DNA of 64,000 nucleotides from JAGQRJ01 sp041402045. Lineage in GTDB: Bacteria > Planctomycetota > J058. Both the position numbers and the translations under genes were made by a program. This document shows, piece after piece, positions 52,769 to 60,796 of the stretch (position 1 is the first letter of the stretch; every line of letters begins with the position of its first letter). The notes under the pieces were generated by a model. The model had not been told where the DNA came from and ran no database searches. It saw only the letters and a list, made by a program, of their open reading frames with translations. Location: contig JAWKSZ010000016.1 in the NCBI GenBank assembly GCA_041402045.1, positions 67,982 through 131,981 on the forward strand, given 5' to 3'.

Positions 52769-55578
52769 GCGACGACCCGCTGCGGCGGCTGCTGTTCTCC
52801 GAGTCAGGGGGGGAGCCTCCGGCTCCGCGGAGCAGCGACCCCGTCGTGGGCACGGAGGTCGACGGGCTGCGCCTGGAGGCGGTCCTCGGCCGCGGCGGCA
52901 TGGGGGTCGTCTACCGCGCGCGCGAGGCGCGCACCGGGCGGGCGGTCGCGCTCAAGCTCGCCCCTGCGGCCGCCGCCCAGGACGACCGGGCGGCGGAGCG
53001 CGCGCGGCGCGAGGCGCTGGCGCTCGCGGCCCTCGACCACCCGGGGATCCTCGAGGTCCACGCGGTGGGCGACCTCGAGGGGCGCCCGTACCTGGTGTGC
53101 GAGCTGATCGAGGGCGCGCGGCACCTGGACGAGCTCGCCCCCGAGCTCCCCCTGCGCCGGCGGATCGAGCTCGTGCGCGACGCCGCGCGGGCCCTGGGCC
53201 ACGCCCACGCGCGGGGGGTCGTGCACCGCGACGTGAAGGGCGCGAACCTCCTGGTCGACGCCAGCGGCCGGCTGCGGGTCGCGGACTTCGGGCTCGCGCG
53301 GCTGGTCGACCTCGAGCGCCTGACCGTGAGCGGGGCGCTCGTCGGGACCCCGGCCTACCTCGCCCCCGAGCAGCTCGGGGTGGACGAGGCCTGGGAGGTC
53401 GGCCCGGCGACCGACGTGTGGGGGCTGGGGCTCGTGCTCTACGAGGCGCTCACCGGGGCGCGGCCCTTCGACGGCGAGACCCTGGCGGCGCTCGCGGGGC
53501 AGATCGCCGCGACGGATCCCCCTCCGCCCTCCGAGCGGGGCGAGGCGCCAGCGGTGCTCGACGGCGTCGTCGCCCGGGCGCTGGCCAAGGCTCCGCAGGA
53601 CCGCTACCCCGACGGCGAGGTCCTGGCGCAGGTCCTCGACCGCTACCTCGCCGGGCGCCTGCGGCGACCCGCGCGCAGGGGCGTGGCCCTGGTCGTGCTC
53701 CTGGCGCTGAGCGTGTTCGCGCTGGGCCTCGCCCGTGAGCTGTGGTTGCGGCGCGGCGCGCGGGCCGAGCTGGGCCAGGTCGCGGCCTGGGAGGCGACCT
53801 GGCGCGAGGCGTGGCGCGCGGGGCTCGGCGACCCGGACGCGCTCCCCGACGCGGAGCGGCTGGCGCGGGAGCTCGCCGCTGCGCGGGGCGCGTTGGCCCG
53901 GGCCCGCGACCCCGAGGCCGAGGCCCTGGTCGCGCGGCTGGAGGCTGCGCGACGCCTGCGGGTCGGAGGCGCGCCCCCCGAGGGCTCCGCCCCCGAGGTG
54001 CGGGTGGCCGCGGCGCTGCTCCTGGATCAGGCCGGCGAGACCCAGGCCGCGCGTGACCTGGCGCGCGAGCTCGCGCGCCAGGCCCCGGCCCTCGGCGGCC
54101 TGCTCGCCCTCGAGCTCGAGGCGCGGCGGCGGCCGCTGCGCTTCCTCGAGCTGCTGGGGACGACGCCCCTCGACGGACCGCAGCGCGAGCTCGCGCGTCG
54201 CCGGCTGGAGGGCGCGGTCGAGGGCGCCTGTCGCGAGGCCCTGCGCAGGCCCGCGCCCGGCGTGGGGGCGCGGGTGGAGGCGGCCCTGGCGGGGCTCCCG
54301 GCCGAGGTCCGCGACGCGACGGCCCTGGCCCGCGCCCGGGGGCGCGCCCTCGACGCCGAGGCTGCCGTGTGGGGGCGCGCCGCGACGGGGGATGCCCCCG
54401 ACCTCACGCGCGAGGTGCTCGCCGCGGTCGCCGGAGGGCCCGGCGACGCGCGCAGCGGCGGCCCGACCGAGTCCGCGCTCCTGCACGGCATGCTCCGGGT
54501 GCTGGGGCGCTTGCCGCTGCAGGGCCCGCTCCCTGACGAGCGCCTGCTCGAGGGGGTCGCGTTCTGGGAGCCGCTCGCGGGCCTCGACCTCCCCTGCCCG
54601 GGTGCCCTGGTGGAGGCGATCTGGCGCCGCGCCCTGGATCGCTTCCGGCGCGTGCCGTTCCCCGCGCTGCGGGTGGTCCTGCGGGGAGGCGTCCGGCTCG
54701 ACGACGACTTCGTGTTCAACGCCCTGCGTCACGCCCTGGAGGACCCCTCCGCCGAGGCCGCCCTCGCGGCGGGTGACCCGCGCAGCCGGCTGGTGCGCTT
54801 CTGCCGCATGACGCAGGCGCTCCCGCGGGAGTGGAGGATCGCGGGGCAGGCGGACGCAGACGTCCTGGCGGCCGCGCGCGAGGTCCTCGCCCCTGAGCGG
54901 GTGGACGACCTGGCCCCTTGTTACCTCGCGCAGGTGCGCCTCCTGATCGCCTACCTGTTGACGCGCCAGGGGGAGGATCAAGGCTCCCCCGCGGCCTGCG
55001 CTCAGGCCCTGGAGCAGCTCGAGCTCGCCTGGCCGGCGCTGTGGGTGGGGCGACTCAGCGGGCTCGCCGGGCAACTCGGGGCCAGCGCCGCCGACGGGAT
55101 CGGCGAGTCCGCCCGAGGGGACGCCTGGATCGCGCGGGCCGTGGCCGCGCTGGAGGCGGCCCGCAGCGAGCGGCCGCCGGCGGTGGGCCGCCCGCCGGTG
55201 CGGGTGGAGCCCTTGGCAGACCTGCGCCTGCTGCAGGCGCTCCGCGCCTGGCGCGCCGACGACGTGGCGCAGGCGCGGGCGCTGGCCGAGCTGGGCTGGC
55301 GCGAGAGCGACGCCCTGGACCCGTGGCGGCGGACCGGGGTCCGGGCCCGCGCCGGGCGACGCTTCCTCGACGCCGGGGCCTTGGACCTCGCCGAGGCGAC
55401 GGTCGCTCCGGTGGCCGACCGGGAGGGGTTTGGGCACAGCGCGCTGCTCGCCCAGGTGGCCGTGGAGGTCGCCCTCGGGAGCCAGCCGGAGCTCGCCGCG
55501 CGCCGACTGGCCCTCGCCCTGGACGTGCGCCCCGACGACCCCGAGCTGCGCGCGCTCGAGGCCCGTCGCGCGCGCTGA
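52765..55578 (+). CDS. Membrane Ser/Thr protein kinase, partner of the GAF-AAA+ regulator
   Basis: 937 residues, intact. GTG 52765 overlaps the regulator's stop. Kinase domain about 34-300: VLGRGGMGVVYRAREARTGR, Lys64 in VALKLA, Asp156 in VVHRDVKGANLL (Gly-Ala for Pro-Glu in the catalytic loop), VADFGLARLV, GTPAYLAPEQLG. One transmembrane helix at about 308-328 (GVALVVLLALSVFALGLA). The extracytoplasmic 600 residues are Arg/Ala/Leu-rich and helical, with TPR-like periodicity, no recognised enzyme motif. Membrane kinase directly coupled to an atypical transcription regulator suggests Ser/Thr phosphorylation of that regulator. Only cytoplasmic parts (GAF, AAA+) could be targets. Confidence 0.92.
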   Translation: MSDDPLRRLLFSESGGEPPAPRSSDPVVGTEVDGLRLEAVLGRGGMGVVYRAREARTGRAVALKLAPAAAAQDDRAAERARREALALAALDHPGILEVHAVGDLEGRPYLVCELIEGARHLDELAPELPLRRRIELVRDAARALGHAHARGVVHRDVKGANLLVDASGRLRVADFGLARLVDLERLTVSGALVGTPAYLAPEQLGVDEAWEVGPATDVWGLGLVLYEALTGARPFDGETLAALAGQIAATDPPPPSERGEAPAVLDGVVARALAKAPQDRYPDGEVLAQVLDRYLAGRLRRPARRGVALVVLLALSVFALGLARELWLRRGARAELGQVAAWEATWREAWRAGLGDPDALPDAERLARELAAARGALARARDPEAEALVARLEAARRLRVGGAPPEGSAPEVRVAAALLLDQAGETQAARDLARELARQAPALGGLLALELEARRRPLRFLELLGTTPLDGPQRELARRRLEGAVEGACREALRRPAPGVGARVEAALAGLPAEVRDATALARARGRALDAEAAVWGRAATGDAPDLTREVLAAVAGGPGDARSGGPTESALLHGMLRVLGRLPLQGPLPDERLLEGVAFWEPLAGLDLPCPGALVEAIWRRALDRFRRVPFPALRVVLRGGVRLDDDFVFNALRHALEDPSAEAALAAGDPRSRLVRFCRMTQALPREWRIAGQADADVLAAAREVLAPERVDDLAPCYLAQVRLLIAYLLTRQGEDQGSPAACAQALEQLELAWPALWVGRLSGLAGQLGASAADGIGESARGDAWIARAVAALEAARSERPPAVGRPPVRVEPLADLRLLQALRAWRADDVAQARALAELGWRESDALDPWRRTGVRARAGRRFLDAGALDLAEATVAPVADREGFGHSALLAQVAVEVALGSQPELAARRLALALDVRPDDPELRALEARRAR

Positions 55579-55595
55579 GACGCAGCCCCTGGCTG
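55579..55595 (+). terminator. Short hairpin after the kinase gene
   Basis: Perfect CGCAGCC-CCT-GGCTGCG hairpin directly after the stop. Confidence 0.5.
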
Positions 55596-55747
55596 CGGCA
55601 AGAACGCGTCCGGGGACCGGCGCCGCGTGGGCAAGTTCGCGCCCACGGGTGGACGCCCCTCGACGACACAAGGAGTTGACCCTCCTCCGGCGGGGGACGC
55701 CCCGTTTGCGACGGGCAGCGTGAACCCGCTCGACGGAGGAGAGAGCC

Positions 55748-57067
55748 GTGAAGACGAAGATCGTGTCCTGGACCGTAGTGGCGTGGGTGCTGGGGAGCAC
55801 CTGGGCCAGCGCCGCGCCGAGCGCCCCCGCGCCCAAGCGCTACCTGGAGACCCTGCTCGAGAGCGCGCGCGGCGCGTTGAGCGTCATGAGCCACCGCGAG
55901 CGCAACGTGGTGAGCTGGACCCGCGGGCGCTGGCAAGCCCTCGAGACCCCCGAGGCGCTGATCGCCTGGTTCGAGGACGCCGGCGCGGCCAACCCGGTGC
56001 ACTACCGCCTGCGGGACGCGCGTCGACAGGCCCAGAGCTTGACCCTCGGGGCCCTCGACGCCGACGCCCAGGGCAGCTTCCTCGCCCCCCTCGCCGGTCA
56101 CGAGGCGCGGGTGCTGCGCTATGCCCTGGAGCAGAGCTTCGGCGAGCGCTGCGCGACCTTCCACAGCAGCCAGGACTACCGCACCGTCTACGTCGGGCCC
56201 ACGACCGACAGCCCTCAGCGCTGCCGGATCTCCAAGGGGACCTACGTCACCCTGCTCGACCAGTCCGCGGGCTGGGCGCAGGTCCGGACCTACAGCGCGC
56301 AGCACGCGGTCACGGGCTACATGCAGGTGGACGGGACCTTCCGCGCCTACGCCGCGCCGGTTGGCCCGCCCGCGCTCCTGGCGACCGGGGCGGCCGAGGG
56401 TCGCAGCGCGCGGGAGCTGCACCTGGGCCTGCTGGCGACCGTGGCCGAGGCGAGCCTGACCCGCCTGGACCACCGCAGCCGCGGGACCCTCGAGGCCTTC
56501 CGCGCGCACTGGGGGAGCCTGCGTGAAGCCGACGCGCTGATGAGCTTCCTCGAGAGCAACCTGTCCACGGTCTACTACACGCTGCGGGGCGCGCGGACCT
56601 GGGCCGCCCACCTGAGCGGGATCGAGCCCGAGGCCCTGCAGGCCCTGGGGCGCGCCGAGGGCAAGGTGCTGCGGCAAGCCTTGAGCCAGGCCGCGAGCCG
56701 CGCCTGCGGCAGCTTCGAGTCCAGTCAGGACTGGCGCGCGATCTACGCGGAGCGCGCGCGCACGAGCGACGTGGTCGGGCACCTGCCCCGAGATCAGTAC
56801 GTGCAGGTGCTGGACGGGCTCGACGGCGAGTGGATCAAGGTCCGCTACTACGACGCCTCCTGCCTCCTCGAGGGCTACATGCCGCGGGAGGGCCTGTTCC
56901 GCCTGTGGGCCGCGCCCGTGGTCCCGGCCGCACCGAGGCCGAGCCCAGGGCCCCTCGATCGTGGACGAGCTCCTCGGCGACGGGGCCGAGGAGCCGCTAG
57001 CCGGTCGAGCGCGAGCAGCGCACGAGCGCCGGTCGCCCCTCGAGCTGAGCGTCCCCTTGGCTCGTGA
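55748..57067 (+). CDS. Secreted protein with two SH3-like repeat units
   Basis: 439 residues from GTG 55748 (GGAGGAGAG upstream). Signal peptide MKTKIVSWTVVAWVLGSTWA. Two homologous units of about 170 residues follow. Each has a helical start (LESARGALSVMSHRERN / LATVAEASLTRLDHRSRG), a motif HYRLRDAR or YYTLRGAR, a Cys-containing phrase (RCATFHSSQDYRTVYV / RACGSFESSQDWRAIYA) and a bacterial SH3-like barrel (GTYVTLLDQSAGWAQVRTYS with TGYMQVDGTFR / DQYVQVLDGLDGEWIKVRYY with EGYMPREGLFR). SH3b domains often bind peptidoglycan or glycans. The last 45 residues are Arg/Ser-rich and look out of frame; another frame there reads SIVDELLGDGAEEPLAG, so the true end may differ. Perfect hairpin overlaps the stop. 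Confidence 0.75.
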   Translation: MKTKIVSWTVVAWVLGSTWASAAPSAPAPKRYLETLLESARGALSVMSHRERNVVSWTRGRWQALETPEALIAWFEDAGAANPVHYRLRDARRQAQSLTLGALDADAQGSFLAPLAGHEARVLRYALEQSFGERCATFHSSQDYRTVYVGPTTDSPQRCRISKGTYVTLLDQSAGWAQVRTYSAQHAVTGYMQVDGTFRAYAAPVGPPALLATGAAEGRSARELHLGLLATVAEASLTRLDHRSRGTLEAFRAHWGSLREADALMSFLESNLSTVYYTLRGARTWAAHLSGIEPEALQALGRAEGKVLRQALSQAASRACGSFESSQDWRAIYAERARTSDVVGHLPRDQYVQVLDGLDGEWIKVRYYDASCLLEGYMPREGLFRLWAAPVVPAAPRPSPGPLDRGRAPRRRGRGAASRSSASSARAPVAPRAERPLGS

Positions 57068-57094
57068 GCCTCCGCCGATCGCCGGCGGAGGCTC
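57066..57094 (+). terminator. Hairpin terminator, repeated type, copy 1
   Basis: GAGCCTCCGCC pairs with GGCGGAGGCTC. The flanks (CCCTTGGCTCG before, GCGC after) are shared with a second copy at 58350-58377, so the whole 45-bp block is duplicated. Confidence 0.65.
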
Positions 57095-57277
57095 GCGCCT
57101 GTTCACCGTCGCGCGCTGGGACGAGGGCCTGCGGGTGGCAGGAACGCGTCCAGCCGCGGCGGCGGGTCGGCAGATGCGTCGAGGGGATCGACGCTCCCTT
57201 GCGAGCCATGAACTTAGCGCCGCCCCGCGGGGTCCGGCGCGTGCTCACGAGCTCGAACCCCGAGGAAGGAACCTCAC

Positions 57278-58165
57278 ATGATTCGCTTGCACGCTAGCTG
57301 TCCCGTCTTGTTCGCCATGGCCCTGTTCGCCGGCGCGGTCGCCGCTCAAGAGGAGGTGCTCGAGGGCGTGCTCCGCGTCGAGCGGCAGTTCGACGCGATC
57401 GAGCTGAGCCTGGACCGGGTCCGACTCGACGTGCGCGACCCCCTCCCGCTGGCCTCACTCGACGGGCGGGACGTCGAGCTGCTCGTCGAGCGCCAGGGGC
57501 GCAAGCTAGCCCGCGTCATTTCCGTGATCGCGCCTCGACCGTGGCAAGGCTCAGGCGACGCGTACCGGGCCGCGAACGGCGAGCTCCAGCTCTCGGCCTC
57601 CCAGGGAGACCTCCGCCTGGCTGGACTCCCTGCCGGCGCCGCGCAGCTGCTGGAGGGACGGCGCCTCGAGGCTCAGGGCTGGATCTACCCCGAGACTCGG
57701 GAGCTCGTGTTCACCACGCTCCTGGCCACCGTGCTGCAGCCGTCCTACGTCAACGAGCGCAGCGTCGACGCCCAGGGTCGGCCGACCTACGAAGCGCGGA
57801 GGGAGCTACGCGTCGGTGACCGCGTGCGCGTGTTCGACCTCAACGCCTACGGGAAGGCGCGACGCGACGCGGAGGGACAGGTCGTCGAGGAGGGCACCTG
57901 GCGGGCGAACCTCGCCGCCTCGCTCCCCGGCGACGTGCTCATGGCGCGGGTCGCGGTGCTCGAGCGAGAGGCCTCGGGCTCCAGCGGCTGGCTCCCCCTC
58001 TCTCGGCTCTCCCTGGGCGCCACCGCCCACGCCTCGGCGGGGTTGACCCACTCCCTCGGCGCGCCCGACCTCCGCGAGCAGCGCACGGCGCCGCCGGAGC
58101 AGCGCACGGCGCCCGACCTCCGCGAGCAGCGCACCGCGCCGATCGACCTGCCCCTCGGTCGCTAG
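57278..58165 (+). CDS. Secreted beta-rich protein with C-terminal peptide repeats, unknown
   Basis: 295 residues from ATG 57278 (GGAAGGAA upstream). Signal peptide MIRLHASCPVLFAMALFAGA ending VAA. The mature part is rich in beta-type phrases (LEGVLRVERQFDAIELSLDR, DVELLVERQGRKLARVISVI, RLEAQGWIYPETRELVFTTL) and a segment with SH3-like look (LRVGDRVRVFDLNAYGKARR). The C-terminus holds imperfect repeats of PDLREQRTA. No family recognised. The TAG stop (58163-58165) lies in the CTAG that abuts palindromic element copy 2, so the element could have replaced the original 3' end. It is flanked by two copies of the same terminator block. Confidence 0.65.
   Translation: MIRLHASCPVLFAMALFAGAVAAQEEVLEGVLRVERQFDAIELSLDRVRLDVRDPLPLASLDGRDVELLVERQGRKLARVISVIAPRPWQGSGDAYRAANGELQLSASQGDLRLAGLPAGAAQLLEGRRLEAQGWIYPETRELVFTTLLATVLQPSYVNERSVDAQGRPTYEARRELRVGDRVRVFDLNAYGKARRDAEGQVVEEGTWRANLAASLPGDVLMARVAVLEREASGSSGWLPLSRLSLGATAHASAGLTHSLGAPDLREQRTAPPEQRTAPDLREQRTAPIDLPLGR
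58064..58138 (+). repeat. Tandem coding repeat at the 3' end of the secreted-protein gene
   Basis: Two 27-bp units (58064-58090 and 58112-58138), almost identical, enclose a 21-bp shortened unit. They encode PDLREQRTA repeats. Confidence 0.8.
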
Positions 58166-58322
58166 TGCTGTGCGTCAGACGTTTCGCTACAGGTCGCGCA
58201 GCAATCGTCGTCCCTGGCAAGGCGTGAGGAGGGGAGCAATGCGGGCCCTTGTGACCGACGAACAACACAGCCAGGGGCGGCGAGGGCAAGCGAGATGTAG
58301 CGGAACGTCTGACGTGCTGCAC
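58165..58322. repeat. Palindromic dispersed element, copy 2
   Basis: About 85% identical to 4834-4989 by eye over its length. Left end GTGCTGTGCGTCAGACGTTT, reverse complement of right end GTGCAGCACGTCAGACGTTC. Next to this, copy 2 has CGCTACA in the left arm and the matching complement in the right arm, where copy 1 has CGGTACA and CCGGACA: the arms change together. Inner pair TCGTCGTCCCTGGC / GCCAGGGGCGGCGA is conserved. ATG 58239 with GAGGAGGGG upstream opens the same short frame as in copy 1. Confidence 0.8.
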
Positions 58323-58349
58323 GAGGCCTTCACCCCCCTTGGCTCGCGT

Positions 58350-58377
58350 GAGCCTCCGCCGTCCGCGGCGGGGGCTC
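58350..58377 (-). terminator. Hairpin terminator, repeated type, copy 2
   Basis: GAGCCTCCGCCG pairs with CGGCGGGGGCTC (one T-G pair) around TCCG. Ends 10 bp before the stop of the leftward TPR-kinase gene; related block at 57066-57094. Confidence 0.6.
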
Positions 58378-58387
58378 GCGCTCTTGG

Positions 58388-60796
58388 TTAGGTGCGGCGG
58401 GCGCGGCTGGCGCGGGTCGAGCGCCGGCCAATGTGCGCGGCGACCACGCGCTCGAACTCGCCCACCGAGGGGAAGCGGTCCTCGGGCTTCTTGGCGAGGG
58501 CGCGCAGGATCGCCTCTTCGAGCGGCTTGGGCACGTCCTTGCGCAGCTCGCGCAGGGGCTTGGGCGGCTCGGTGGCGTGGAGGTTCAGGTAGCCGAGGGA
58601 GTTGCGCGAGGTGAACGGCAGCGCGCCGCCGATCATTTCGTAGAGCACGAGCGCGGCGGCGTATTGATCCGCGGCCTCGCCCACCTCTTGCCCGCGGGCC
58701 TGCTCCGGGCTCGCGTAGCGCGGGGTGCCCAGATACGCGCCCGGGCGGCGCTCCTCGCCGTCCTCGCCCTCGTCGTCGAAGAGCAGCGCCAGGCCGAAGT
58801 CGAGCACCTTCGCCCGGGAGTCGCGCCGGTCGATCAGGACGTTGGCCGGCTTGAGGTCGCGGTGCACGACCCCGTTCTTGTGGGCGCAGCCCAGGGCGCT
58901 GAGGATCCCGGCGCCGTAGCGACAGGCCAGGGGGATCGGCAGCGGGGCGTCGTCGCTGATCACCTTCTTCAGGGTCGGGCCCTTGACGAACTCGAGCACG
59001 AGGTAGCACAGCCCGTCGAGCTCGCCCATTTCGTAGACCCGGATCACGTGCGGGTTCTTGAGCAGCGCCAGCGAGCGGCCCTCGCGCAGGAAGCGCTGAG
59101 GCGCGCTGGCGGAGAGCAGCATGGGCTTCAGGACCTTGATCGCCGCGACCCGGGGCTCCTCGGAGCGCTGCGCCTCGTAGACCCAGGCGAAGCTGCCCTC
59201 CCCCGCGAAGCGCAGGAGCGTGTAGCCGGCGAGCACGCTGCCCACGAGGTCCTTGGCCTGGACCCCGCTCGAGCGCGCCACCGAGCCGGCGGAGAGCGCC
59301 GGGCCGACCCCGGAGCTCGAGGGCGCGGGGCTGACCTTGCCCCGGGCCACGCTCTGCAAGTGCTGCTTGCGCTGCGCCAGGTCCGAGGGCGCGAAGGCCT
59401 TGCCGTCGAGCCGCGAGAGCGCCTCGAGCCCCCGCTCGATCAGGCCCTCGGCCTCGAGGGACTGCACGTAGGTCAGGAGCGTGGGCACGTCCTCGGCGAA
59501 GTGCACCTCGGGCTCCATGCCCTCGACGAACAGCGGGATCGCCTCGGCGTGGCGCCCGGCCTTGGCGTGGACCTTGGCCGCGAGCACGCAGGCGTCGCCG
59601 TAGTAGGGGTCGGTGCGCGGGACCTGCTTCAGCGTCTTGAGCGCCGCCTCGCCCCGGCCCAGCTCGATCTGGGCCTGCGCCGCGCGCAGCGGGTCCCCGG
59701 CCTTGAGGTAGAGCTTGGCCTCGCGCTCGGGGTCCTTGGCCCGCCGCGCCGCGGCGGCGGCGTCGGCCAGGTGCCCGATCTCCTCGTAGAGCGTGGAGGC
59801 GGTCACGTAGTCGCCAGCGTCCTCGAACAGCGCAGCGGCTTGCTCCAGGTCGCCGGCGGCGCGGGCGCAGGTCGCCGCCTCCTTGGACATCTTGGCCAGG
59901 GTGAACAGCGTCGCCGCCTGGGCCATGTCGCCCACCGCGCGGCTGAGGGAGGCGGCCTCCTTGAAGTTGCCCACCCGCCGGAACAGGTCGATCGCGCTGG
60001 GCTCACTGACCACCGCCAGCGCCCGCGCCGCGCGCTCGACCCGCTGCTTGTGCTCGGGGGTCAGCTCGCCCTTGGCCGGGACCCCGGAGAGCAGGCAGCG
60101 CGCCAGCCCGCGCTGGTCGCCGGAGCGCTCGAACAGGGCGGAGGCCTGCTCCAGGTCGCCGGACTTCTCGAAGTAGCTGGCCGCCGCCGCCGGCGCCCCG
60201 GTCCGCGCGTGGAGCTCGGCGATCCGCCGCGCGAGCTTGGGCCGCGCCTGCTCCAGGGGCCCGTTCTTCTTGAGGTGGTGCCAGTAGTCGCGCCCGTCGC
60301 CGCCCCCCGCGTAGGCCGCCTCGAGCTCCGCCGCCGCCTCCTCGTAGCGCGCCTCCTGCTCGAGCAGGTCTGCGGCGTGGTAGCGCCGCCCCGCGCGGCG
60401 GTGGGCGTGCAGCGCCTCCTCCAGGTGTCCGCGGGAGAGCAGGTGCTCGGCCGACTTCTGCGAGAAGTCGCCGAGCCGCGCCACGTCGCTGACCGCCTGC
60501 TCGCTGCCGGCGCGCTTGTAGGCCTCGAGGGCCTCGGCCTTGCGCCCGGCGGCGATCAGCGCGTCCCCCGCCTCCTGGTGGTAGCCCGCGTCCTCGAACA
60601 TCTCTGCGGCCAGCCGAGGCATGCCGCCGGCCAGGAGCAGCTTCGCCCCGCGGCGGCGCTGCCCCAGGAGCTCGTAGGCCTTGGCGGCGGCGTGGACCTC
60701 GCCCTTGAGCCGCAGGGCGCGGGCGCGCCAGTGCATGCGCAGGCGGCCCAGGATCCCGAAGCGCTGGGTGCGCGCCAGCGAACGGTCGAGGATCAC
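58388..60796 (-). CDS. Ser/Thr protein kinase with N-terminal TPR-like repeats
   Basis: 802 residues from GTG 60796, overlapping the upstream kinase stop (GTGA). Residues about 20-480 are tandem helical hairpins of TPR/SEL1 type: YELLGQRRRGAKLLLAGG, MFEDAGYHQEAGDALIAAGR, LLSRGHLEEALHAHRRAGRR, YFEKSGDLEQASALFERSGD and so on, about 14 units. The kinase comes last (about 520-790): FAGEGSFAWVYEAQRSEEPR, IKVLKPML, VVHRDLKPANVLIDR, VLDFGLALLFDDEGEDGEER, GTPRYASPEQARG. No transmembrane helix, so soluble. N-terminal TPR with C-terminal kinase is the reverse of the usual order. The frame is intact over 2.4 kb. Terminated by the hairpin at 58350. Confidence 0.9.
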   Translation of the reverse strand: MILDRSLARTQRFGILGRLRMHWRARALRLKGEVHAAAKAYELLGQRRRGAKLLLAGGMPRLAAEMFEDAGYHQEAGDALIAAGRKAEALEAYKRAGSEQAVSDVARLGDFSQKSAEHLLSRGHLEEALHAHRRAGRRYHAADLLEQEARYEEAAAELEAAYAGGGDGRDYWHHLKKNGPLEQARPKLARRIAELHARTGAPAAAASYFEKSGDLEQASALFERSGDQRGLARCLLSGVPAKGELTPEHKQRVERAARALAVVSEPSAIDLFRRVGNFKEAASLSRAVGDMAQAATLFTLAKMSKEAATCARAAGDLEQAAALFEDAGDYVTASTLYEEIGHLADAAAAARRAKDPEREAKLYLKAGDPLRAAQAQIELGRGEAALKTLKQVPRTDPYYGDACVLAAKVHAKAGRHAEAIPLFVEGMEPEVHFAEDVPTLLTYVQSLEAEGLIERGLEALSRLDGKAFAPSDLAQRKQHLQSVARGKVSPAPSSSGVGPALSAGSVARSSGVQAKDLVGSVLAGYTLLRFAGEGSFAWVYEAQRSEEPRVAAIKVLKPMLLSASAPQRFLREGRSLALLKNPHVIRVYEMGELDGLCYLVLEFVKGPTLKKVISDDAPLPIPLACRYGAGILSALGCAHKNGVVHRDLKPANVLIDRRDSRAKVLDFGLALLFDDEGEDGEERRPGAYLGTPRYASPEQARGQEVGEAADQYAAALVLYEMIGGALPFTSRNSLGYLNLHATEPPKPLRELRKDVPKPLEEAILRALAKKPEDRFPSVGEFERVVAAHIGRRSTRASRARRT

